The notes: generated by a model not told the origin, from the sequence alone. DNA of 5,194 nucleotides from CAZUVM01 sp964623885 (GCA_964623885.1 CAZUVM010000205.1:1-5194); one strand, 5' to 3'. Counted from the first letter of the stretch, positions 1-5,190 are shown. Translations and numbers: made by a program.

Positions 1-761
1 TTTCTCACGCCGGCGGCGATGCCGGGTATCGCAGCTTCGTGCTCTGGTTTCCGGACCAGGAATTGGGCGTCGCGGTGCTTACTGGCTTCGCCAGCTTTGA
101 TTGCAGCGGGGCTGCGTTTAAGGTGGCGGACGCCGTGCTGGAGGACAAGCTGGCTTCCGAGACAAAGCCGGCGCCGGCACCGGCAGCCGTTCAAACAACT
201 CGCAATTATATCAAGCTGGATCCCCGGAGCCTCAAGCAGTTTGCCGGAGCCTATAAACTCGATGCGGGCGTGACGGCGAACTTCTTTGAGAAGGAAGGCC
301 GGTTCATAGCCGAAGTGCCCGGACAAGGCGCTACGGAACTTCACCCGCTTGCCACTAACAGGTTCCTCCTTGAGATGCCGCCGGGCGAGCTCGAATTCTC
401 CGCTCAAAAGGATGGAACCATGCGGCTAAAATTCTCGCACCAGGGCGGCAGCACCATCAACGGGGAACGGATTGCCAGCGCCGCGTGGGAACCAAAGGAC
501 TTGGCAGCCTTCCAAGGCGTTTATTGGAGCGACGAGCTTGAAACGCAGTATACCGTTAAGCTGAAGGATGGAAAATTAACCGCCGAACATATCCGGCATG
601 GCAACATCGAACTGTTGCCCACGGCGCAAGACCACTTCGCAACCCGGGAATCGTTTATGGCACAGGTAGAGTTCGAGCGCGACGCATCGGGCAAAGTTTC
701 CGGAATGACTTTGGGCGGCGGCCGGCTCACCGGCATTCTGTTCAAACGCAGGCCTGATTGA
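1..761 (+). CDS. Serine hydrolase, beta-lactamase family (class C/PBP-like), 5'-truncated, with two C-terminal lipocalin-like domains
   Basis: The reading frame is already open at base 3, so the gene starts upstream of the window; 252 codons are visible. The first ~40 visible residues match the end of the serine beta-lactamase-like fold. HAGG at visible residues 2-5 sits where the third catalytic motif (KTG, or HxG in many esterase/peptidase relatives) lies, and is followed by GYRSF, FPDQELGVAVLTG. The SxxK and YxN motifs must lie upstream. A Pro/Ala linker (about 52-62) leads to two related segments opening LDPRSLKQFAGAYKL (72) and WEPKDLAAFQGVYWS (162). Both have the L..F.G.Y start and beta-rich pattern of the domain that often follows such hydrolases. 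Likely an exported esterase, D-amino peptidase or beta-lactamase-like enzyme; the substrate cannot be told from this fragment. The gene converges on the broken minus-strand gene next door. Confidence 0.85.
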   Translation, partial: SHAGGDAGYRSFVLWFPDQELGVAVLTGFASFDCSGAAFKVADAVLEDKLASETKPAPAPAAVQTTRNYIKLDPRSLKQFAGAYKLDAGVTANFFEKEGRFIAEVPGQGATELHPLATNRFLLEMPPGELEFSAQKDGTMRLKFSHQGGSTINGERIASAAWEPKDLAAFQGVYWSDELETQYTVKLKDGKLTAEHIRHGNIELLPTAQDHFATRESFMAQVEFERDASGKVSGMTLGGGRLTGILFKRRPD

Positions 762-772
762 GGCAGGAGACT

Positions 773-793
773 GCGGCGCTGCTAAGTCGCCGC
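773..793. terminator. Hairpin between convergent genes, possible bidirectional terminator
   Basis: GCGGCG (773-778) pairs with CGCCGC (788-793) across a 9-nt loop, in the 63-bp gap between the hydrolase stop (761) and the stop of the minus-strand pseudogene (825). A second small stem, AGGG/CCCT (796-799/803-806), follows. Neither has a T-tract, so intrinsic termination is only suggested by position. Confidence 0.3.
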
Positions 794-824
794 TGAGGGC
801 AACCCTGCGGTTGGATTGCTGCAG

Positions 825-1468
825 TTATTGGCTTGTATGCGGGTCGGTTCCCCGTTCGCGCTGATAAAATGTAATCTGTTCATTAATGCCGACGAAATGA
901 CCGTAATAGGTGTCGGCCGCTACGCGGAATTCAACCACCTCGCCGGCAGCCACGCGCAGGTGCTTCAGCGAATTGCCCGCCAAGAGATTGCACTCAAACT
1001 GAGCGCCCGCGTCATCCCGATGAACGCCGATGACCGAGTGACGCGCCGCGATAGTCTTGCCCCCGACAATCAGCGCCCACGCCACATCCCGGTCTGAGAA
1101 AATCTGCCCGTCCCAGGCGGTTCCGCTGATGTCGATCATGCCGTCGCCAGGGCTCGTCCAGCGCACGTTGAGGAAAGTAGTATCACCCCCGTAAGGCACA
1201 GACAGAGCGTGCATCATGACATCACCTGGTTGCCAATCAAAGGCTGGCCCGATCGGGTTTCCGTAAGGGTCGGTCAATCCTTCGAAGTAACATCCTTTGA
1301 TAATGCAGCCATCGCCCAGCCAGAGATAGCCCAGCCGGCCTAGCCCCACCAAAAGGTTTGGAAAACGGAGATCGGCGCATCCTTTTGATTATAGGACCAC
1401 GCGCCGTTGGGGTTCCGGGTGTTCGCTCCGAAATCATCGTGAACAGGATCCGGGCCGGGCCAATGGCC
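825..1468 (-). pseudogene. Broken gene for a secreted beta-sandwich protein (NPNGAWSY-type domain), frameshifted and without a start
   Basis: Read on the minus strand, one frame gives DPVHDDFGANTRNPNGAWSY at the 5' end and runs to TAG at 1340-1342. A second frame, open from 1352 to the TAA at 825, gives the rest: FDWQPGDVMMHAL, FLNVRWTSPGDG, LLAGNSLKHLRVAAGEVVEF and YYGHFVGINEQITF. Together they read as one ~200-residue domain. I know this type from planctomycete and verrucomicrobial secreted proteins: it starts D.F....NPNG.WSYG, has a W.PG...H.......VRWT.P.SG centre, and ends ..GD.V.F.V.....Y....G....I. Restoring one G in the GGGG run (C4 at 1344-1347 on the plus strand) joins the frames as FWWG-LGRLGYLWLG. 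The 5' frame has no start codon between its upstream TAA (1469-1471) and the domain, and no signal peptide is present, so the gene is degraded rather than only misread at one base. Function of the domain is unknown; a carbohydrate- or surface-binding role is a guess. Confidence 0.65.
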
Positions 1469-1527
1469 TTACTGCTTCAAACTCGACGGCACTACCCCTG
1501 ACGATTCCATCGTCCACTGACCACTGT

Positions 1528-1544
1528 TCCATGAGATTGAACCG
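1528..1544 (+). repeat. Short dispersed repeat, copy 1
   Basis: TCCATGAGATTGAACCG here matches TCCATGAGATTGGAACCG at 4780-4797 except for one missing G. The flanks differ between the two copies. On the minus strand, two 7-nt units of the kind that build the array at 4958-5051 (AGTGGTC, AGTGGAC) lie directly beside this copy at 1512-1525, so both elements recur near each other at both loci. Confidence 0.55.
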
Positions 1545-1610
1545 AGCAGTTCTAACTGTAGTTACGACTGACACACGCATATGAAATCCGTTTATATAAT
1601 TGCTTGCGCT

Positions 1611-1645
1611 CTCCTCGGAGAGGAGGGTTTTAGTTCCGAAGGAAC
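1611..1645. repeat. Pair of small perfect hairpins with 3-nt loops
   Basis: CTCCTC/GAGGAG (1611-1616/1620-1625, loop GGA) is followed after 7 nt by GTTCC/GGAAC (1633-1637/1641-1645, loop GAA). They lie just downstream, in minus-strand sense, of the stop codon of the RFFRL remnant (1659-1661), so they may be its old terminator. There is no T-tract in the minus-strand sense; a short TTTT follows the first stem on the plus strand. The layout of two adjacent 3-nt-loop palindromes recurs at 2834-2874 with different sequence. Confidence 0.5.
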
Positions 1646-1658
1646 GGCCGAAACATGT

Positions 1659-1781
1659 TTAATTTACCTTGGTCAGCCGAAAGAACCGATTGCCGGTCGA
1701 AATCGGAACTTCAACGCGGTGCTGCCCAGCAACGACCGATACATTATTCAAAGGGCGTAAGTTGTCTGAACCCGCTACGCA
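1659..1781 (-). pseudogene. 3' remnant of a secreted-protein gene (RFFRL C-terminus)
   Basis: On the minus strand, directly after the response-regulator stop, a frame runs 40 codons to TAA (1659-1661) and ends VEVPISTGNRFFRLTKVN. It is preceded by LRPLNNVSVVAGQH. This is the pattern of the very C-terminus of many large secreted verrucomicrobial proteins: a W..L.......G...V.VP.....RFFRL tail closing a beta-sandwich. Nothing upstream supports the rest of such a protein, because the response-regulator gene occupies that space in another frame. I therefore read it as the tail left when the body of the gene was deleted or displaced. It was too short for ordinary ORF calling. The homology is by motif from memory; a 40-residue match could still be chance, but the stop placement right after RFFRL argues against that. 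Confidence 0.55.
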
Positions 1782-1783
1782 AA

Positions 1784-2746
1784 TCAGGGCAGTCCTTTCA
1801 GCTTGGCGAACCGTTCGCCTAACTTTCCCGTCGACTCACCCCCTACCGAATGACCCGATTTGTCCACGAGTGGCAGCTCGCATTCCGACCAGTAATAATG
1901 CAGTTTTTGCACGATTCCCTCGAGCTCGGAAAGTCCTTGAGGCTTCACAATGAAAGAGCTGGCCCCCAGCAAGTACGCTTGCCGCACGTCGGACGGGTCG
2001 TCGGAGCCAGACAGCATCACCACCGGCACGATGAGGATCTCCGGGTGTTGCTTCAGGTAATACAAGAGATCAAAGCCATCGCCTCCGGGCATTTTGAGGT
2101 CGGTGAGGATAAAGGTCGGAAACGGGTACGCCTTTCGATCGGCATAAGCGCCTTCTCCTTTGATAAAAGCTACCGCTTCGCTGCCGCTGTGTAATGGATG
2201 AATGTGGTAGCCGACGTTTAGCTTTTCGAATGCGCGCTTCAGGAGGACCCGGTCATTTTCGTAATCCTCCACGATGAGCAATCCAAGATGCCGCCGGCGG
2301 GTGATCCATCTGCGGTTGATGTCTTTGGCTACGCCAACGAGTTTTGTGAAGTCGACCGGCTTGGTATAATAATTGCCCGCTCCCAGCTCTTTTGCTCGTT
2401 TCTTGTCCTCATCTCGATTGGAAGAGGTCAAAACCACGACGGGTGGCGGCCTCAGCAGGTTCTGGTCTCGCAACCATTGCAGAACCTCAAAACCGTCCTT
2501 CCTCGGCATTTTCAAGTCGAGCACGACCACATCGGGCACCGGGTAACGCGCATCATCATCGTAAGGCGCCTGGCGGGAAAGATACTTTATGGCGTCATCA
2601 CCATCGCGAACGTCCGTTATGCACACCCGAGGGTCGACGGATTTGAACGCTCGACGGAAAAAGAAAACATCTTCCTCGCGATCCTCGACGACGAGAATGT
2701 TAGCGTGGCTTTTTTGATTTGAATTTTCAGTTTCGGAACCGGCCAT
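1784..2746 (-). CDS. Stand-alone response regulator with two Rcp1-type receiver domains
   Basis: A 320-residue cytoplasmic two-component protein with no output domain. Numbered from the ATG at 2746, receiver 1 (about 16-145) has acidic pair E21-D22, phospho-acceptor D77 in VVVLDLKMP, T107 in VVLTSS and K129-P130. Receiver 2 (about 154-285) has E160-D161, D216 in ILTDLKMP, S246 in VVMLSGSDD and K268-P269. Both sites thus look able to accept phosphate. Both carry the extended segment before the phospho-Asp strand (YDDDARYPVPD, YADRKAYPFP) typical of the Rcp1/CheY-like family linked to phytochrome-type kinases. A ~35-residue polar tail follows. I prefer the ATG because GGGAG (plus-strand CTCCC at 2755-2759) sits 8 nt upstream; a GTG at 2761 would add five residues and overlap that site. 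No kinase is in the window. It could be a phosphorelay node, phosphate sink or protein-binding switch. Confidence 0.93.
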   Translation of the reverse strand: MAGSETENSNQKSHANILVVEDREEDVFFFRRAFKSVDPRVCITDVRDGDDAIKYLSRQAPYDDDARYPVPDVVVLDLKMPRKDGFEVLQWLRDQNLLRPPPVVVLTSSNRDEDKKRAKELGAGNYYTKPVDFTKLVGVAKDINRRWITRRRHLGLLIVEDYENDRVLLKRAFEKLNVGYHIHPLHSGSEAVAFIKGEGAYADRKAYPFPTFILTDLKMPGGDGFDLLYYLKQHPEILIVPVVMLSGSDDPSDVRQAYLLGASSFIVKPQGLSELEGIVQKLHYYWSECELPLVDKSGHSVGGESTGKLGERFAKLKGLP

Positions 2747-2754
2747 GGAAATAA

Positions 2755-2759
2755 CTCCC
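2755..2759 (-). promoter_or_regulatory. Ribosome binding site deciding the response-regulator start
   Basis: GGGAG on the minus strand, 8 nt before the ATG at 2746. It falls inside the extra codons that a GTG start at 2761 would give, which favours the ATG. Confidence 0.6.
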
Positions 2760-2833
2760 ACTCAACCTAGCACAAGATTTCGAGTTCTCAACGTGCCCCG
2801 CTCGCTCAGCGGAATGATTCAATAGAAGGGACC

Positions 2834-2874
2834 GCGCCCGCCTCGGGCGCAGCGGTTGGCGCCTCGCCAACCGC
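2834..2874. repeat. Two adjacent perfect hairpins with identical CCT loops
   Basis: GCGCCCG/CGGGCGC (2834-2840/2844-2850) and GCGGTTGGCG/CGCCAACCGC (2852-2861/2865-2874) are separated by one base and both close on CCT. Stems are 7 and 10 bp without mismatch. They lie ~90-130 bp upstream of the response-regulator ATG and ~210 bp upstream of the fibre-protein ATG. They could be a REP-like dispersed element, an operator, or an RNA structure if transcribed. No T-tract follows on either strand, so a terminator is not favoured. Confidence 0.75.
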
Positions 2875-3071
2875 ATTCCCCCTTCGTTCGTTCCGGCCTC
2901 AGCGCGCTGTACACACTACGAACCGGGGTGTCTCAACCGTTTTAATGGCCTTGTTCTTCTTCCGCATCGAAGTGGCGCGTTACCCTTTGCCGTCCACTCT
3001 CAATTAGATTAGCATCTGCGCAGTATAAGCCAGCCTCCCAATACGGGACTGGTCTGGTGCCTGAGTCCAAT

Positions 3072-3075
3072 GGAG
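3072..3075 (+). promoter_or_regulatory. Ribosome binding site of the fibre-protein gene
   Basis: GGAG with a 10-nt spacer to the ATG at 3086, somewhat longer than usual. The signal peptide begins at that ATG, which supports this start. The ATG at 3070 is in another frame. Confidence 0.45.
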
Positions 3076-3085
3076 CAAAACGAGT

Positions 3086-4786
3086 ATGAAACGACCTGCT
3101 ATCCTTTTAGCCGCCTTCTCTTTATTCCATGCGTGTCCGATGTCGGCTCAACTCACGGCGTTTACTTACCAGGGGCGTTTGAACCTGGGCGGAGTTGGGG
3201 TGACTGGTTCGTATGACCTTCGCTTCACGGTGTTTGATTCTACGAACAACCCCGGCGTTATCATTGCCGGGCCGGTCACGAACACGGCCGCGAGCGTTGC
3301 CAACGGCTTGTTCACCAGCACGATCGATTTCGGCACGAACGTGTTTACCGGCGCCGCGCTCTGGCTGGAGATCGCGGTGCGGACCAACCTCGTGGGCGCG
3401 TTTACTACTTTGGGCCCGCGCCAGGCACTGAGTGGGTCGCCTTACGCGCAGTTCGCTTTCAACACCAGCGCCAACGTCAATAACACCGTGGGCAATACGT
3501 TTGCGTCGGTCGGCGGAGGGTTGGACAATCAGAGTACTGGCCCGTACGCGACCGTTGGGGGCGGCAGTCTCAATATCAGTTCCAATTACGCCAGTACCGT
3601 GAGTGGTGGATTGGACAACGAGGCCGCAGGCATCTACTCAGTCGTCGGTGGGGGCCAGGGTAATCTCGCCATCGGCCTCCTCTCTGTCATTGCGGGCGGG
3701 CTCGAAAACGTGGCTTACGGAGGCCATAGTTTTATCGGAAGCGGCTCGGCTAATACGGCCAACGACTTTGGTGACGTCATTGGCGGAGGCGTATGGAATA
3801 GCGTCAGCACCGATTATTCGACCATTGGCGGTGGGCTCGGCAACGTCGTTACTAACGTGTACGCCACAATTCCTGGCGGCTACTCGAACATCGTCAGCGG
3901 AAGGTATGGTTTCGCCGCCGGACAGAAAGCCCAGGCGCTGCACGATGGATGCTTCGTTTGGGCCGATGCTTCCAGTACTGCAGGTTTTGGTTCCAGCGGA
4001 GCCAATCAATTCCTGATTCGAGCCTTTGGGGGAGTGGGCATCGGTGTCAACAACCCGGGCGAGCCGTTGGATGTCGGCGGCCGCATCCGGACGCGCGACG
4101 GCGCCGGCACGAACGCGGCGATTGTTTTCAATACGGCCTTCCCTCCCTTGGGCGGCACGGCGGATATTGGTTGGGTAGGCGTTATGGACGGTACGCGGAT
4201 CGGCTTTTTCGGCAATGATCCGCGCGGCGGTTCCGGTTGGGGTCTGACGTTCGATACCGTCACGGGTAATGTCGGCATTGGCACCGGTTCGACTTACCCG
4301 AACTACAAACTGCAAGTCAACGGCACCGTCGCCGGCGTCGGCGCTTACACCAGCCTTTCCGACGCCCGCTTCAAGACCAACGTCGCCCAGATTGACCATG
4401 CCCTGGAGTTGGTCGAGCGTCTGCGCGGGGTCCGCTATGATTGGCGCACGGCGGATTTTCCGGCAATGAACTTCGAGCCCGGCCGCCAGCTCGGATTTAT
4501 CGCCCAGGAAATCGAGCCCGTATTGCCTGAAGCCGTCAGCGTGAATGCCGCCGGCGTGCGCTCGGTGGCCTACAGCAAAGTGATCCCCGTGTTGGTCGAG
4601 GCTGTTAAAGAGCAACAGGACCAGTTGCGGCAACGAGACGCCCGGATTGGAAAACTGGAACGGGAACTCGCCGACTTGTGCGCAACCCAACGCCAGGCCG
4701 CCGCCGATTGGGAATCCCGTTTCACTGCCCTGCGGCAGACAATGCTGGATTCGCTCGCGGCATCGTCACCACGACCGGCTCCATGA
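3086..4786 (+). CDS. Secreted fibre-like protein with 15-residue head repeats and C-terminal S74 intramolecular chaperone
   Basis: 566 residues. Residues 1-21 form a signal peptide (K-R start, hydrophobic AILLAAFSLF, cut near SAQ). Residues 24-123 are the N-terminal domain common in PVC-group secreted proteins (FTYQGRLNLGG, GSYDLRFTVFD, LGPRQALSGSPYAQFA). Residues 131-280 hold ten repeats of exactly 15, consensus ..N.....Y[AS].[VI].GG, like the left-handed beta-roll heads of YadA-type trimeric adhesins. Two VGIG...P...L.V.G motifs follow (317-333, 396-414), as in phage tail fibres. From S425 (SDARFKTN) comes the peptidase S74 chaperone with LGFIAQEIEPVLPEAV and YSKVIPVLVEAVKEQQ, then a coiled coil to about 535. 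In S74 proteins the chaperone drives trimer folding and is cut off just before this serine; S425 and K430 fit the described Ser-Lys dyad. Likely an exported trimeric surface fibre; no phage genes adjoin it. The stop codon lies inside a short dispersed repeat. Confidence 0.88.
   Translation: MKRPAILLAAFSLFHACPMSAQLTAFTYQGRLNLGGVGVTGSYDLRFTVFDSTNNPGVIIAGPVTNTAASVANGLFTSTIDFGTNVFTGAALWLEIAVRTNLVGAFTTLGPRQALSGSPYAQFAFNTSANVNNTVGNTFASVGGGLDNQSTGPYATVGGGSLNISSNYASTVSGGLDNEAAGIYSVVGGGQGNLAIGLLSVIAGGLENVAYGGHSFIGSGSANTANDFGDVIGGGVWNSVSTDYSTIGGGLGNVVTNVYATIPGGYSNIVSGRYGFAAGQKAQALHDGCFVWADASSTAGFGSSGANQFLIRAFGGVGIGVNNPGEPLDVGGRIRTRDGAGTNAAIVFNTAFPPLGGTADIGWVGVMDGTRIGFFGNDPRGGSGWGLTFDTVTGNVGIGTGSTYPNYKLQVNGTVAGVGAYTSLSDARFKTNVAQIDHALELVERLRGVRYDWRTADFPAMNFEPGRQLGFIAQEIEPVLPEAVSVNAAGVRSVAYSKVIPVLVEAVKEQQDQLRQRDARIGKLERELADLCATQRQAAADWESRFTALRQTMLDSLAASSPRPAP
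3476..3925 (+). repeat. Ten in-phase 45-bp coding repeats (15-residue beta-roll units)
   Basis: The glycine pair or triplet closing each unit recurs at residues 145, 160, 175, 190, 205, 220, 235, 250, 265 and 280 (the last two degenerate), so there is no insertion or deletion in 450 bp. The DNA of the units is well diverged, which suggests old, selected repeats rather than recent slippage. Confidence 0.8.
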
Positions 4787-4797
4787 GATTGGAACCG
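4780..4797 (+). repeat. Short dispersed repeat, copy 2, covering the fibre-gene stop codon
   Basis: TCCATGAGATTGGAACCG, the partner of 1528-1544. The TGA stop of the fibre gene (4784-4786) is part of it, so the protein's last residue or two and its stop may come from the repeat rather than from the ancestral gene. Confidence 0.55.
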
Positions 4798-4817
4798 GGA
4801 GAAATGGCGGTCTCCTC

Positions 4818-4870
4818 TCCCCCGGGCCCTCCTCCGTCCGAGCTGGACTGGCCATTGGAGGAGAGGGGGA
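4818..4870. repeat. Imperfect inverted repeat, possible terminator of the fibre gene
   Basis: TCCTCC (4830-4835) pairs with GGAGGA (4857-4862), and TCCCCC (4818-4823) with GGGGGA (4865-4870), with unpaired GGGCCC and GA between. The loop itself holds GTCC/GGAC (4836-4839/4845-4848). It starts 31 bp after the fibre-gene stop, but no T-tract follows. The CT-rich/AG-rich arms resemble intergenic elements I associate with Verrucomicrobiota (from memory). Confidence 0.5.
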
Positions 4871-4926
4871 CACTGCCGCGGAGCGATTGGCTTCGTGGTT
4901 TGCGGATTAAATTGTCAAAGAGCGTA

Positions 4927-4942
4927 TCCGGCAAAGGCCGGA
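4927..4942. repeat. Small hairpin
   Basis: TCCGGC/GCCGGA with loop AAAG, a perfect 6-bp stem, with no T-tract on the plus strand. It lies between the boxA-like string and the heptamer array. Confidence 0.45.
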
Positions 4943-4957
4943 GAAAGCGTACGTGCC

Positions 4958-5160
4958 AGTGATCAGTAACCAGTAATCAAGTAATCAGTGAGCGGTGGCC
5001 GGTAATCAGTGGTCAGTTATCAGTAATCAAGTGATCAGTGATCGAGTAATCGGCATAGATGGTAGTCGATGGCTGGATTGAAAATTGAAAATCTCAAATT
5101 GCAAATTGGGGAATAGCCAATCGCCGATAGCCAATGGGAGATTTGAGATTTCATATTTGA
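4958..5160. repeat. Heptamer-phased tandem array with changing unit sequence
   Basis: From 4958 to 5051 the sequence divides into thirteen 7-nt units of consensus AGTRATC, with only three single-base insertions (5029, 5044 and 4979). A ~25-bp irregular stretch follows. From 5077 to 5160 twelve more units keep a 7-nt step but change motif: ATTGAAA twice (5077-5090), ATTGCAA (5098), then AATAGCC, AATCGCC and GATAGCC (5112-5132), then GATTTGA, GATTTCA and TATTTGA (5140-5160). An 11-bp perfect inverted repeat, AAATCTCAAAT/ATTTGAGATTT (5089-5099/5141-5151), spans the second part. A 7-nt period is out of step with codons, so it is not coding repeat DNA. Confidence 0.75.
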
Positions 5161-5168
5161 AAGGAGAT

Positions 5169-5190
5169 GGAGACTCCTGACGTCGTCTCC
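5169..5190. repeat. Palindromic segment at the window end
   Basis: GGAGAC (5169-5174) and GTCTCC (5185-5190) form a 6-bp inverted repeat around a 10-nt spacer ending in GACGTC, itself palindromic. It may be the edge of an element continuing past the window. Confidence 0.4.

Larger units (their letters stand above)
1469..1783. other. Gene-poor stretch with gene debris, short repeat and hairpins
   Basis: No intact gene is supported here. It holds a dispersed repeat copy (1528-1544), two heptamers of the array type on the minus strand (1512-1525), a hairpin pair (1611-1645) and the tail of a lost gene (1659-1781). A 48-codon minus-strand frame, ATG at 1580 to TGA at 1434, runs toward the pseudogene in a third frame (it includes MEQWSVDDGIVRGSAVEFEA). 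It has no family resemblance and no signal peptide, so I do not call it a gene. Confidence 0.6.
2747..3085. other. Divergent intergenic region between response regulator and fibre-protein genes
   Basis: About 340 bp without a supported coding frame. It must hold the promoters of both flanking genes. It contains a 5-bp stem (CCGCT/AGCGG, 2798-2802/2808-2812, loop CGCTC), then the strong hairpin pair at 2834-2874, then ~200 bp with no evident structure. I could not pick out a convincing -35/-10 pair on either strand. Confidence 0.7.

Noticed and set aside
1850..2722. Plus-strand open frames opposite the response regulator
   Set aside because: Both receiver domains on the minus strand are complete with all key residues; the plus frames are shadows with no motif.
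2747..2761. GTG start for the response regulator at 2761
   Set aside because: It would place the GGGAG ribosome site inside the coding region; the ATG at 2746 has that site at a proper 8-nt distance.
3003..3029. Promoter with -10 TATAAG (3024-3029) for the fibre gene
   Set aside because: No acceptable -35 hexamer at the right distance; AT-rich hexamers are expected by chance in this region.
3638..4690. Long minus-strand open frame (350 codons) opposite the fibre gene
   Set aside because: It is the antisense shadow of a well-supported repeat-rich gene, with no recognisable domain and no signal or ribosome site of its own.
4927..4942. Intrinsic terminator at the TCCGGC/GCCGGA hairpin
   Set aside because: Stem is only 6 bp, with no T-tract, and it lies ~140 bp after the stop.
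4722..4962. Short open frames on both strands across the fibre-gene 3' end and repeats
   Set aside because: They cross the stop codon and inverted repeat, are low in protein character, and lack ribosome sites.
4958..5051. CRISPR-like array
   Set aside because: Units are 7 nt and contiguous, with no spacers of constant length and no repeats of 23-40 nt.
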